A stretch of DNA of 64,000 nt from Nitrospiraceae bacterium (GCA_020632635.1 JACKFE010000003.1:62001-126000), one strand, 5' to 3'. Shown: positions 1-9,102, counted from the stretch's first letter. The notes: generated by a model from the sequence alone, not told the origin. A program made the numbers and translations.

Positions 1-537
1 TTTGCCAACCCGAATATCTTCCGCAGCCGCGTCAAAACGCTGCTGATGCCGTTGAAACTCTTGAAACCAAATGGCCACCTTCCAGCCGAAAGAGATGGGT
101 TCTCCATGAATACCATGGGATCGGCCTACCATGAGGGTATCCCGGTGTTCAAAAGCTAATCGCTTAAGGATGTCCAATAATTCTTGAATGTCCACCTTAA
201 TAATAGAAGAGGCTTCGACTAACTGAAGAGCTAATGAGGTATCAAGTATATCGGAAGAGGTGAGTCCGGCATGCAAATGCCTGGCATCTTTGCCTGCTTG
301 TTCGGCGACCGATTCCAAAAAGGCAATGACATCGTGTTTCGTCACCTGCTCGATTTCCGCAATGCGAGCGGGGTTCACAGTCACCTTCCGTCGAATTCTC
401 TTGGCCACCCCGTTAGGAACCTGCCCCGTAGCCTCCATGGCTTCGCAGACGGCCAATTCAACTGCCAACCACAGTTCGTATTTATGATTTTGAGACCAAA
501 TATTCCCCAGCCGGGGCAAAGTGTACCGATCAATCAT
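1..537 (-). CDS. purB: Adenylosuccinate lyase, N-terminal part (runs off left edge)
   Basis: Reading the minus strand from the ATG at 537 gives an unbroken frame of 179 codons to base 1. It begins MIDRYTLPRLGNIWSQ, the usual PurB opening, and carries the helical N-terminal region with TSSDILDTSLALQL and GRSHGIHGEP, which match the conserved substrate-binding and catalytic His stretches of the fumarase/aspartase superfamily. The enzyme releases fumarate from SAICAR and adenylosuccinate in purine synthesis and acts in the cytosol. The C-terminal half, including the flexible signature loop, lies outside the window. nusB lies upstream in the same direction with a 36-base gap. No Shine-Dalgarno is evident. 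Confidence 0.93.
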   Translation of the reverse strand, partial: MIDRYTLPRLGNIWSQNHKYELWLAVELAVCEAMEATGQVPNGVAKRIRRKVTVNPARIAEIEQVTKHDVIAFLESVAEQAGKDARHLHAGLTSSDILDTSLALQLVEASSIIKVDIQELLDILKRLAFEHRDTLMVGRSHGIHGEPISFGWKVAIWFQEFQRHQQRFDAAAEDIRVGK

Positions 538-573
538 GGAGGGATCAGCTAAGAAAAATGTCAGGAAATGATA

Positions 574-1077
574 TCATGATGCCGTCGGAGTTTTGAATTT
601 GGCGCGAGTACGTTTCTCCGCAAGACGATTATCCTCGCGCAAGATATGATCTAACAACCCATTAATGAATTTTTTGGCTTCATCGTCGGCAAAGAGTTTC
701 GCTAACTCAATAGCTTCGTTAATGGTTACCATGGCCGGAATATCAGGTATCCACAATAATTCGAAGATGGCACATCGTAAAATATTCCGATCGACCACTG
801 GCATTCGCTCCAATGACCAATCCACGGCAAATCGCCGTATTAATTGATCGATCTCTGGCTGATGGTTCAGGACACCTTCGACAAGCAGGGACGTGAAGCC
901 ACGAACCTCTGGAGAGGTTGATTGACTTGCCCAAAATTTATCCTGCCAAGATGGATCAGAATCTTGAAATTCATATTGGAACAACATTTGAAGTGCCAGT
1001 TGCCTAGCAAACCGACGAGAGACACCGACTTTCCCGGCTTGTGGCGCTGAAGAATCTAAGGGGGTGGTCATAGCCAT
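574..1077 (-). CDS. nusB: Transcription antitermination factor NusB
   Basis: A 167-residue, mostly helical protein with the NusB pattern: SRRFARQLALQMLFQYEF near residues 20-37, FTSLLVEGV in the middle and WSLERMPVVDRNILRCAIFE, which is the family's most conserved block, followed by IPAMVTINEAIELAKLF. NusB binds boxA RNA with NusE (S10) in rRNA antitermination complexes. Length is a little over the usual 130-150 because of a 20-residue N-terminal extension; MTTPLDS at codon 3 is an alternative start. It sits 10 bases downstream of ribH, and ribH-nusB is a common bacterial pairing, so ribBA-ribH-nusB(-purB) is probably one operon. Confidence 0.93.
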   Translation of the reverse strand: MAMTTPLDSSAPQAGKVGVSRRFARQLALQMLFQYEFQDSDPSWQDKFWASQSTSPEVRGFTSLLVEGVLNHQPEIDQLIRRFAVDWSLERMPVVDRNILRCAIFELLWIPDIPAMVTINEAIELAKLFADDEAKKFINGLLDHILREDNRLAEKRTRAKFKTPTAS

Positions 1078-1087
1078 AGGAAAGAAG

Positions 1088-1585
1088 TTACGTCAAAAAG
1101 CCAAGTTGGCGGGAGTTTTCGTCCTGTAATTTTTTCATCAGATTGGCCATTTCCACAGCGGTTCTCACCGCATCCGCTCCCTTGTTACATTCAGGAGGTC
1201 CAGAGCGATCCAACGCCTGATCAACCGTATTGGTGGTCAGAACCCCAAATACCACAGGAATACCTGTGGCTAATGCGGTATTGCCAATCCCTCGGCCCAC
1301 CTCGGCACTAATATATTCAAAATGGGGAGTTTCTCCTCGAATGACCGCTCCCAAGCAAACCACGGCATCAAAACGACCAGATTGAGCAAGAGCTTTCGCC
1401 GCCAATGGTAATTCAAACGCCCCGGGAACCTTCACGACTTGAATTTGATCCTCAGGTGTTCCTAATTGCTTCAGCATGGATTCGGCGCCGACCAGCAATC
1501 GATTCGTCACAAATTCGTTGAACTTGCTGACGACAATACCCACCCGACATGACGTACCCACTAATTCACCTTCAATATATTCCAT
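1088..1585 (-). CDS. ribH: 6,7-dimethyl-8-ribityllumazine synthase
   Basis: Penultimate enzyme of riboflavin synthesis, condensing the pyrimidinedione with 3,4-dihydroxy-2-butanone 4-phosphate. Family motifs are clear: RVGIVVSKFNEFVTNRLL near the start, VPGAFELPLAAKAL for the phosphate/ribityl site and GAVIRGETPHFEYISAEV containing the catalytic His. The frame is open upstream to 1666, but the first 27 residues look non-coding and the family begins near MEYIEGEL, so I place the start at 1585 (165 residues, typical length), preceded by a modest AGAGA. It lies between ribBA and nusB with short gaps, consistent with one riboflavin operon. Confidence 0.93.
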   Translation of the reverse strand: MEYIEGELVGTSCRVGIVVSKFNEFVTNRLLVGAESMLKQLGTPEDQIQVVKVPGAFELPLAAKALAQSGRFDAVVCLGAVIRGETPHFEYISAEVGRGIGNTALATGIPVVFGVLTTNTVDQALDRSGPPECNKGADAVRTAVEMANLMKKLQDENSRQLGFLT

Positions 1586-1686
1586 GACATTCTCTATCTG
1601 ATTCGGACTTTCATACCATGAAACACGCGCGCCCCGATAGGGTGGCCGTGTGTAGCATGGGTTCATGCCGAATCACAAGTTTTCGT

Positions 1687-2928
1687 TCATACATTATTTA
1701 AGAGATGTCCGAGTTTGGCCTTTTTGGTCCGCAAATAATGTACGTTCGCTTCTTGAGGGGCGATTTCAATCGGCACGCGCTCCACAACCTCAAGGCCATA
1801 GCCTTCAATACCCACAATCTTACGCGGATTATTCGTAATTAATCGAATTTTTTTCAGCCCCAGATTGACTAAAATTTGAGCTCCAATCCCGTAATCCCGC
1901 AAATCCGCCTTAAAGCCCAACTGAAGATTGGCTTCAACGGTATCACTGCCTTTATCCTGAAGATTATAAGCACGGATCTTATTGGTTAGCCCAATGCCAC
2001 GTCCTTCCTGGTTTAAATATAACAGAACCCCCTTCCCTTCTCGTTCGATGAGTTCCATGGCCCGATGCAATTGTTCACGGCAATCACAACGTAACGAACC
2101 AAAAACATCCGCAGTGAGACATCCGGAATGCACACGGACTAACGTCGGCTGTTCATCGATATTGCCCTTGACCAGGGCAACATGGGTTCCTACATCCAAT
2201 TCATTTTCAAAGACCACGGCCTCGAAATGTCCAAAACTCGTAGGTAAATTAGCTCGAACGACCGCCTTGACAAAGGTTTCCTGGTGTAACCGATATTGAA
2301 TCAGATCCTTAATGGTAATAGTCTTGAGGTCATGTTGTTTGGCAAACTCAAGGAGTTCCGGAACCCTTGCCATCGTGCCGTCATCATTCATAATTTCACA
2401 GATCACTGCAGCAGGGAACAATCCAGCCAATCGTGCCAAATCAACAGACCCCTCTGTTTGCCCTGCTCGCTTCAACACTCCACCCTTGTGTGCTTTCAAA
2501 GGGAACACGTGACCTGGCCTGGCAAAATCCGCAGGTTTGGCTTTTGGATCCACAGCCAACTTGATTGTGGTCGCTCGGTCACTTGCAGAGATACCCGTGG
2601 TAATATTTCTCGCAGCATCGATAGACACCGTGAAGGCAGTCCCAAACGTGGCCGTATTTTCATTTACTTGTGGAGGTAATTTGAGTTCCTCTACCCGATC
2701 CGGAGTCAGGGCCAGACAAATGAGCCCTCGCCCATATTTAGCCATAAAGTTAATGTTTTCTGGGGTGACCAATTCCGCGGCCAGCACCAGATCTCCCTCA
2801 TTCTCCCGGTCCTCATCATCCACCAGGATAATACATTTCCCGGCCTTCAGATCAGCTAGGGCATCTGCAATGCTATGAAAGGAGGATGGGCTTGTTTGAG
2901 TGTCTGTCATCGGTTTCATCGAAAACAA
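1687..2928 (-). CDS. ribBA: Bifunctional DHBP synthase / GTP cyclohydrolase II
   Basis: Fusion of the two committed enzymes of riboflavin synthesis. Roughly residues 10-215 are 3,4-dihydroxy-2-butanone 4-phosphate synthase, with the acidic metal site DDEDRENEGDLVLAAE and the RPGHVFPL and RAGQTEGSVDLARLAG blocks. Residues about 220-413 are GTP cyclohydrolase II, with the zinc cysteines in SGCLTADVFGSLRCDC, the catalytic stretch YLNQEGRGIGL and the GTP-binding GYGLEVVERVP. Both active sites look intact and the length of 413 is normal. The codon for Met 7 (MTDTQTS) is an alternative start. It leads the ribBA-ribH-nusB run. I see no FMN riboswitch in the short 42-base gap upstream. Confidence 0.95.
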   Translation of the reverse strand: MFSMKPMTDTQTSPSSFHSIADALADLKAGKCIILVDDEDRENEGDLVLAAELVTPENINFMAKYGRGLICLALTPDRVEELKLPPQVNENTATFGTAFTVSIDAARNITTGISASDRATTIKLAVDPKAKPADFARPGHVFPLKAHKGGVLKRAGQTEGSVDLARLAGLFPAAVICEIMNDDGTMARVPELLEFAKQHDLKTITIKDLIQYRLHQETFVKAVVRANLPTSFGHFEAVVFENELDVGTHVALVKGNIDEQPTLVRVHSGCLTADVFGSLRCDCREQLHRAMELIEREGKGVLLYLNQEGRGIGLTNKIRAYNLQDKGSDTVEANLQLGFKADLRDYGIGAQILVNLGLKKIRLITNNPRKIVGIEGYGLEVVERVPIEIAPQEANVHYLRTKKAKLGHLLNNV

Positions 2929-2970
2929 TGAAGGGGCAACAATAAAAATCTGTCATGTATGATCGGGAGA

Positions 2971-4206
2971 TCAGCATTCCTCCGCAGGTTTGGGCATACT
3001 CACTCCTCCGGTCCGAAGGACTATCATAGCACTAATTCCAGCCATACCTAAAATAATTCCAAAAAGAAAAAATCCAACGGAAAACAGTCCGGATATCTCT
3101 TTCAACCAACCAAACCACACCGGCAGTAGAAAGCCACCCACTCCACCGGCGGCTCCAATGAATCCTGAGGCGGTTCCCATCAGTTGACTAAATCGAGAGG
3201 AGACCACTTGAAAAATCACTCCATTACCAAATCCCAACCCTCCCATCATAAGCAGAATCGCACCCATCCCCCAGAATATTTCCCCAACCGATGACACAAT
3301 GCCCGAGAGGACACATAAGAACGCCAAAACCAGAAAGACACCTTGAAGCAGCGAACATCCGCCGACCCGGTCAGCAAGGAATCCTCCTAGGGGTCTAGCA
3401 ATACTTCCGACAAACCCACAGATCGCCGTTAACGTACCGGCAACGACCATGCCCACATGGTATTGATCATGCAGAAAAATGGGTAGGTAACTACAGAACC
3501 CGACAAAACCTCCAAATGTTACCGCATACAGAAAACACAACCAATACATAAAGGGATCCTTGAGGCCCGACATCAATAGAAAACGCGTTCGATGCTGGCT
3601 ATGGATTGGTAATGAGGTACTTTTTGTAGAGTCGCCCTGCACAATGACGGCAAAAACCACAAAGGTCACCAGGACAGGAATCAACATCACCCCAAAAACC
3701 TGATTCCATGTCAGGTATTGGGCCAATCGAGGGGCAATCAAGGCCGTCAAAAAGACCCCGCTGTTACCGACTGCGGCAACGCCCGTCGCTAATCCTTGAA
3801 AAGCGGGAGGGTATGCCCGGCTCGCCAGAGGTAGGGCAATGGCAAAACTAGCCCCGGCAAAGCCCAGGAGAAACCCAATTCCATACATCGCCTCTATACT
3901 GTGCCCCCCTTGCCAAGCGAACACTAAAGCCAGTCCTTCCAATCCTAGAATGCCAAGCCCCAGGAATTTGGCTCCAACTTGATCGGCAAGCGGTCCGACC
4001 ACCAGTCGCAAAATAGCACCGCCTAGGAGGGGTAATCCCACCAAAACCCCTTTTTGAGTAGGGGTAAGACCAAACTCCTCGGAAATAGGAATGCTCAAGG
4101 CTCCAATGAGGAGCCAGACCATAAAACTGACCTCAAAATGAAGCCAAGCCCCCGCTAACGTCGGCCAATGGCCCCTTCGTAAACCCTGGAGAACTTGCTG
4201 GATCAT
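2971..4206 (-). CDS. NarK-type nitrate/nitrite transporter (MFS, NNP family)
   Basis: A 411-residue polytopic membrane protein with about 12 hydrophobic segments. Two features place it in the nitrate-nitrite porter family: the GNSGVF stretch after transmembrane segment 4-5 and a Gly-Asn nitrate signature GFGNGVIFQVVSSRF near residue 330. The MFS loop motif is present as PLADQVGAK and again as PLGGFLADRVGG. It would move nitrate or nitrite across the inner membrane. No nitrate or nitrite reductase gene lies next to it here. It is transcribed away from the sigma factor gene at 4463, with a 256-base divergent gap. Direction of transport and substrate cannot be decided from sequence. Confidence 0.85.
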   Translation of the reverse strand: MIQQVLQGLRRGHWPTLAGAWLHFEVSFMVWLLIGALSIPISEEFGLTPTQKGVLVGLPLLGGAILRLVVGPLADQVGAKFLGLGILGLEGLALVFAWQGGHSIEAMYGIGFLLGFAGASFAIALPLASRAYPPAFQGLATGVAAVGNSGVFLTALIAPRLAQYLTWNQVFGVMLIPVLVTFVVFAVIVQGDSTKSTSLPIHSQHRTRFLLMSGLKDPFMYWLCFLYAVTFGGFVGFCSYLPIFLHDQYHVGMVVAGTLTAICGFVGSIARPLGGFLADRVGGCSLLQGVFLVLAFLCVLSGIVSSVGEIFWGMGAILLMMGGLGFGNGVIFQVVSSRFSQLMGTASGFIGAAGGVGGFLLPVWFGWLKEISGLFSVGFFLFGIILGMAGISAMIVLRTGGVSMPKPAEEC

Positions 4207-4462
4207 AAATTCCCTGCGAATTCAGGAATCAAAGAAAGAGCACTCCAACTTCTTACTCCGCCCGATACTTTCATCTTGTCGACTATAAAAAACTTTTTAC
4301 TTGGCAGGCAATTTTTTGTGAGGTATTTTGGTGCAGTGTCCGCGATCTTCTTCTCACCTTATAGATTGAAAAAATTAGGGAAGTCTTCACACCGTGAAAA
4401 CAATCACCAAATTGGATGAACGTTGATCAACCATAAAAAGCAAAAGGCTCGATTTTCCAGAT

Positions 4463-5521
4463 ATGTCCGTTAAAAAATCAGCAAAGAAAAAGGGGCAAAA
4501 GGGTTCCGTCGCCAAACCCATTGAAATTATTGTCGAACCAGTGTCCGAAGATTTCCCTGACCATCCTGAACTCTCCCCTTCGGATGAAGGCGAGCAAGTC
4601 ATTGATATTTCCCCGCAAGAAGAGTCGACACCCCAAGCAGCTGTAGAAAAAGAAGAAGCTGTCTCTTCTGCGTTGGTTCCCTCGAGCACTCTAGATCGCT
4701 ACCTGGTAGAAATCAGGCGATATCCTTTTCTCTCAAAAGAAGAAGAACTTCAATTATTTTATGAATATCAGCAGCTCGGACAACGGGAAGCGGCAGTCAA
4801 ATTAATTATGGCCAATCTGCGAGTCTGCGTGGCAATTGCCTCTGAATATGGATTACCCGGCATGGATCAAATGGACCTGATTCAGGAAGGTAATGTCGGG
4901 CTCCTGCAAGCGATGAAAAAATTTGATCCGACGAAAAACGTACGTTTTTACGCCTACGCCGCCTGGTGGGTTCGAGCTTACATCCTTCGGTATCTCCTCA
5001 ATAATTTTCGGCTGGTCAAAATCGGAACAACCCAGGAACAACGTCGCCTCTTTTACAACTTACGGAAAGAAAAAGCCAAATTGGAACGAGAAGGCTATGT
5101 CCCAGATCCTAAATTGCTGGCTGACCGCCTTAATGTCCGTGAACGAGATGTGATCGAAATGGATCAACGATTAGGAAGCCGGGAGTTTTCCCTGGATCAA
5201 CCTATGACCGAAGATAGTGAAGGCACCTTTCATGATCTTCTTCCAGCTATTCAAGTTCCCGTAGATGACCAGCTCGCTGACACTCAACTCCGGGTGCTTT
5301 TCCGTAAGGCTTTGGCCGAATTCGCCAAAACCTTAAACGAACGTGAAGAGGACATTCTTCGGAATCGGTTATTATCCGAAACACCGGTCACATTGGAAGA
5401 CCTTGGAAAAAAATACTCCATCACCAAGGAACGAACCAGACAGCTTGAGGCCAAAATTATCAATAAATTACGTGCTTATATGCAGGGACAGATTAAAGAT
5501 TTTGAACGATTGCAGATTTAA
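4463..5521 (+). CDS. rpoH: RpoH-type heat-shock RNA polymerase sigma factor (sigma-70 family)
   Basis: A 352-residue group-3-type sigma factor. Region 2 runs about residues 75-185 with DLIQEGNVGLLQA (138-150) and YAYAAWWVRAYI for -10 melting; residues 193-201 read QRRLFYNLR, a close match to the RpoH box that marks sigma-32 proteins; region 4 (about 285-345) ends with a helix-turn-helix containing TKERTRQLEAKI. The first 74 residues are an unusual extension, lysine-rich then acidic, not seen in the standard 285-residue sigma-32. Its position just upstream of groES-groEL fits a heat-shock role. Family assignment is firm; the RpoH identity rests on the box and context. Confidence 0.82.
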   Translation: MSVKKSAKKKGQKGSVAKPIEIIVEPVSEDFPDHPELSPSDEGEQVIDISPQEESTPQAAVEKEEAVSSALVPSSTLDRYLVEIRRYPFLSKEEELQLFYEYQQLGQREAAVKLIMANLRVCVAIASEYGLPGMDQMDLIQEGNVGLLQAMKKFDPTKNVRFYAYAAWWVRAYILRYLLNNFRLVKIGTTQEQRRLFYNLRKEKAKLEREGYVPDPKLLADRLNVRERDVIEMDQRLGSREFSLDQPMTEDSEGTFHDLLPAIQVPVDDQLADTQLRVLFRKALAEFAKTLNEREEDILRNRLLSETPVTLEDLGKKYSITKERTRQLEAKIINKLRAYMQGQIKDFERLQI

Positions 5522-5644
5522 TCCATAGGGTTCCTACGTAATCAATTCAAGAGATTCGCTTCAATCTTTTGCCGGATTTTTTCAGTGCTCGTCCTTTTCC
5601 CAAGAGAGATATTTTTAAATTTTACGTCACTCCCCTTGACTTCA

Positions 5645-5672
5645 ATTGAATCAGACTTATCTCCCTCCCCAT
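5645..5672 (+). promoter_or_regulatory. Candidate heat-shock promoter for groESL
   Basis: The 254-base gap before groES holds ATTGAA (5645-5650) and CCCCAT (5667-5672) separated by 16 bases, resembling the sigma-32 consensus CTTGAA - 13 to 17 - CCCCAT. An overlapping vegetative-type pair, TTGACT (5636-5641) and TATCTC (5658-5663), is also visible with 16-base spacing. No CIRCE (TTAGCACTC inverted repeat) was seen, so HrcA control is not supported. Both promoters are pattern matches only. Confidence 0.4.
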
Positions 5673-5775
5673 CGTGGGAAACATGTCAACCAGAGTGTTT
5701 TTCTTGACCATTCAGTTGCTCACCCCATCTAATTAACCAAATTTCATTACCCTAAAGTTTAAGAAGGAGGTAGCT

Positions 5776-6093
5776 ATGGCTGCTACAAAAGAGAAGGAAA
5801 AGAAGGAAGAAAAGGGCGGATCCAGCGCCAAAGGTTTTCGCCCATTAGGTGATCGAGTGTTTGTCACCTATACCGAGGAATTAGAACGTACAGCCGGAGG
5901 TATCTACGTACCGGATTCCGCTCGAGAAAAACCACAACGGGGCACTGTCGAGGCAGCAGGACCTGATGTGGATAACGTTAAAGTCGGGGATCAAATTCTG
6001 TTTGATAAATACTCTGGAACCAAGATTAAAATCGACAATGATGATTGCTTGATCTTAAAAGAAGAAGACATTTTGGGCGTATTCGAAAACTAA
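5776..6093 (+). CDS. groES: Co-chaperonin GroES (Hsp10)
   Basis: Seven-fold lid of the GroEL folding chamber. Residues 20-105 are a standard GroES: FRPLGDRVFV at the start, the mobile loop with GGIYVPDSA around 41-49 that docks on GroEL, and GDQILFDKYSGT in the roof-forming part. The first 19 residues (lysine/glutamate rich, AATKEKEKKEEK) are an extra hydrophilic tail absent from most GroES proteins. A strong AAGGAGG lies 7 bases before the ATG. groEL follows 69 bases downstream in the same transcript. Confidence 0.97.
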   Translation: MAATKEKEKKEEKGGSSAKGFRPLGDRVFVTYTEELERTAGGIYVPDSAREKPQRGTVEAAGPDVDNVKVGDQILFDKYSGTKIKIDNDDCLILKEEDILGVFEN

Positions 6094-6162
6094 TTTTACT
6101 CGACAATTAACACGAGCGGATGAACATTCAATCCCAATCAGGAATTTGTAAGGAGGAACAGT

Positions 6163-7803
6163 ATGGCTAAGCAGTTGCAATACAGTGAACAAGCCCGCGC
6201 ATCAATTTTAAAGGGCGTCAACCAATTGGCTGATGCGGTCAAGGCAACGTTAGGTCCCAAAGGACGGAACGCCATTTTAGATAAAAAATTCGGTGCTCCG
6301 ACCATTACAAAAGACGGTGTAACCGTTGCAAAGGAAATCGAACTGAAAAATCCTTACGAAAATATGGGAGCACAGCTGGTTCGTGAAGTTGCAAGCAAAA
6401 CCAGCGATGTGGCTGGTGACGGCACCACAACCGCCACCGTGCTGGCCCAGGCCATATACCGCGAAGGAGTCAAAAATATCACGGCAGGCGCCAATCCCAT
6501 GGAAATTAAACGAGGCATCGATAAGGCCGTGGAAGTGGCCATTGCTGAACTCAAAAAAATCAGCAAGCCTTGTCAGAACAAAAAAGAAATTGCCCAAATT
6601 GGCTCTATTTCTGCCAACAACGACCACACTATCGGCGATCTCATTGCCGAAGCCATGGATAAAGTTGGCAAAGACGGCGTCATTACCGTGGAGGAAGCCA
6701 AGTCCATGTCTACCTCGTTGGATGTGGTGGAAGGCATGCAATTCGACCGTGGCTACATCTCTCCCTACTTTGTCACCAATGCTGACCGCATGGAAGCTTC
6801 CCTAGAAGACGCCTTCCTGTTGATCGTGGAAAAGAAAGTCAGTGCCATGAAAGATTTACTGCCAATCCTTGAGCAAGTGGCGAAAATGGGGAAACCTTTA
6901 GTCATCATTGCCGAAGATGTGGAAGGCGAAGCATTGGCCACGTTGGTTGTGAATAAATTGCGTGGGACCTTGAACGTAGCAGCTGTCAAAGCCCCAGGCT
7001 TTGGCGATCGCCGAAAAGCCATGCTGGAAGACATTGCCACCTTAACCGGTGGTCAAGTGATTTCCGAAGAGGTTGGATTGAAGTTGGAAAGTGTAAAACT
7101 GACTGATTTGGGCCGCGCCAAGCGAGTGAATATTGATAAAGATAACACCACTATCGTGGAAGGCGCCGGCGATCCCAAGCGGATCGAAGGTCGCGTAAAA
7201 CAAATCAAGACGCAGGTGGAAGAAACCACTTCAGATTATGACCGTGAAAAATTACAAGAACGATTGGCAAAGATGGTTGGTGGTGTGGCCGTGATTAACG
7301 TCGGAGCCGCCACTGAAACTGAAATGAAAGAAAAGAAAGCTCGCGTGGAAGATGCTCTGCATGCCACAAAAGCTGCCGTAGAAGAAGGAATCGTGCCAGG
7401 GGGAGGCGTGGCCTTACTCCGTTGTATCCCAGCATTGGAAAAAATGAAACTCAACCATGACCAACAGGTTGGGGTTAACATTGTACGACGTGCGCTTGAA
7501 GAGCCAATCCGGCAAATTTCTATCAATGCCGGAGAGGAAGGCTCCATCATCGTCGAAAAGGTTCGTGCGGAGTCGACGACTCGTGGGTTCAATGCTGCAA
7601 GCGGGGAATATGTGGATATGGTGGAAGCTGGCGTAATTGATCCGACAAAAGTATCTCGTTGCGCATTACAGAATGCTGCCAGCGTGTCCAGCTTGATGTT
7701 GACCACGGAAGTTATGGTCACCGATATTCCAGAAGAGAAAAAAGAGGCCCCCATGGGCGGTGGTCATGACCACGGCATGGGTGGAATGGGTGGGATGTAC
7801 TAA
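6163..7803 (+). CDS. groEL: Chaperonin GroEL (Hsp60)
   Basis: ATP-driven folding chamber, 546 residues, the normal length. The ATP site GDGTTT is at 85-90, with GPKGRNAIL at 31-39 and the family block AAVEEGIVPGGGVALL near 405-420. The C-terminus ends in the flexible Gly-Met tail, here GGMGGMY preceded by a His-containing GGGHDHGMGG variation. A strong AAGGAGG precedes the ATG and a good intrinsic terminator follows the stop, so groES-groEL form a closed transcription unit. Confidence 0.98.
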   Translation: MAKQLQYSEQARASILKGVNQLADAVKATLGPKGRNAILDKKFGAPTITKDGVTVAKEIELKNPYENMGAQLVREVASKTSDVAGDGTTTATVLAQAIYREGVKNITAGANPMEIKRGIDKAVEVAIAELKKISKPCQNKKEIAQIGSISANNDHTIGDLIAEAMDKVGKDGVITVEEAKSMSTSLDVVEGMQFDRGYISPYFVTNADRMEASLEDAFLLIVEKKVSAMKDLLPILEQVAKMGKPLVIIAEDVEGEALATLVVNKLRGTLNVAAVKAPGFGDRRKAMLEDIATLTGGQVISEEVGLKLESVKLTDLGRAKRVNIDKDNTTIVEGAGDPKRIEGRVKQIKTQVEETTSDYDREKLQERLAKMVGGVAVINVGAATETEMKEKKARVEDALHATKAAVEEGIVPGGGVALLRCIPALEKMKLNHDQQVGVNIVRRALEEPIRQISINAGEEGSIIVEKVRAESTTRGFNAASGEYVDMVEAGVIDPTKVSRCALQNAASVSSLMLTTEVMVTDIPEEKKEAPMGGGHDHGMGGMGGMY

Positions 7804-7828
7804 CTTCCCGACCAATTTCTTCAAAAAA

Positions 7829-7860
7829 AGCCTGGAGGGAAACCCTCCAGGCTTTTTTTT
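7829..7860 (+). terminator. Intrinsic terminator after groEL
   Basis: A perfect 11-base-pair stem, AGCCTGGAGGG (7829-7839) with CCCTCCAGGCT (7843-7852), a three-base AAA loop and a run of T immediately after. The A-run before the stem means it could also act on transcripts from the opposite strand. Confidence 0.95.
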
Positions 7861-7932
7861 TCTCATCTTTCTTTTCTTTGATACTTTCCCTACATTAATC
7901 ATCTCACCCTCACCGGGATTGGGGGTTCTTTC

Positions 7933-8493
7933 ATGACGTTAATCAAGCCATCCACAGGCCGGGCAATTACAGCCTTTTGCATTCTATTCCTCACCGAGAG
8001 CTGCTCTCCTACGCTTCGCTGGATACCCGATCCTCTTCCACAACCATCTTGTGAACCGGACCGGCTTTTACAGTGGAGCGATTTTGTTCCGCGATCAGAA
8101 ACGGATGCCCGTGCAGCCGAAACCACGATCCGCATTATAATGGACCAGCGCAGCCACACATTACGTGTAGTTTTTGATAGGATACATTCATGGGTCAAAC
8201 CGGAATTAGCCAATCCAAATAATTCCCGTCAACGGCGCATGTCTGAACAACTATTAACCCACGAACAACTCCATTACATAATCAGCTGCCTCGTAGTCCG
8301 GCAAGCCAATCTGTCAATAAATGAGCAAGACAACCCTGAAACGTTACTAGAATCAACCAGGCAGGAAGCACAACGACTCAACTACCAATATGATTTGGAC
8401 ACTCATCACGGCACGCATTTCCCAAAACAGGAACTGTGGCGGAACGATATCATGCAGAAGTTTGCCGAGCTGGGAACCCAAAGAGGAGAATAA
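7933..8493 (+). CDS. Putative exported HExxH protein, DUF922-like
   Basis: A 186-residue protein with an N-terminal hydrophobic stretch (residues 11-20) ending near Cys 24, so it is probably exported; the lipobox is poor. It carries HEQLH at 110-114 and a second conserved-looking block YDLDTHHG at 153-160, then a Trp and a C-terminal helix. This arrangement resembles the DUF922 family of presumed zinc-dependent proteases, which I infer from memory of the pattern. If so, H110 and H114 would bind zinc with E111 as base. Substrate unknown. It stands alone after the groEL terminator and is followed by another secreted protein. Confidence 0.6.
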   Translation: MTLIKPSTGRAITAFCILFLTESCSPTLRWIPDPLPQPSCEPDRLLQWSDFVPRSETDARAAETTIRIIMDQRSHTLRVVFDRIHSWVKPELANPNNSRQRRMSEQLLTHEQLHYIISCLVVRQANLSINEQDNPETLLESTRQEAQRLNYQYDLDTHHGTHFPKQELWRNDIMQKFAELGTQRGE

Positions 8494-8607
8494 GTCATTC
8501 CCGCCTCTCTCCCCTATGGCCCAGAATTTTGACAGTGGATTCACCGGCTATGGTATAAGAAGAGGCTTCATGTTCATTATTCATACGATTAATTTGATGG
8601 GAACAAC

Positions 8608-9045
8608 ATGTCACTTAATTTCCGTCTTCGAACAACCAAGCTATTACTGGTCAAATTCCAGGTGATTTGTATCCTGATGCTTTCGGGGATTTGCTTATTG
8701 GGGCACGCAACGAGTCTCGTATTAGCTGGAGAATCTCAATCCCGAACCGAGTCAAACTGTACGGTGGGAATGACCAAGGGGGACAAACATGTAGAATGCG
8801 AGGTTCCCATTCCATCCGGCTGTACTGTAGCCCAATTCCCAGGATATGAAGAGCCATGGGCTGACATCTCAAAAGGCGGGAATACCTCGTGTCAGTTCGA
8901 TGAGAAACAGACAAACTGGACCACTTCCATTGTTGGCACATGCAATAGCTGCAAAACAGAGCAATGTACGGGGCGCTTTATCGTTATGTTTAATTGTACG
9001 GGTAATGTACCACCGGCAAATCCTGCTGCCTCTCCACATCATTAA
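8608..9045 (+). CDS. Cysteine-rich secreted protein of unknown function
   Basis: A 145-residue protein I do not recognise. Residues 15-41 form a hydrophobic signal peptide ending near LVLAGES. The mature part contains eight cysteines, including a CNSCKTEQC cluster near 111-119, which suggests disulfide bonding in the periplasm or outside the cell. There is no evident Shine-Dalgarno and the upstream 114 bases show nothing. It reads toward queG with a 57-base gap. No catalytic motif is visible. Confidence 0.55.
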   Translation: MSLNFRLRTTKLLLVKFQVICILMLSGICLLGHATSLVLAGESQSRTESNCTVGMTKGDKHVECEVPIPSGCTVAQFPGYEEPWADISKGGNTSCQFDEKQTNWTTSIVGTCNSCKTEQCTGRFIVMFNCTGNVPPANPAASPHH

Positions 9046-9102
9046 GGCTCATCGTTCGCAGTCTTTAAATTTTCCCGTCTTTACCTTCCAACGGGAAACA
9101 CC

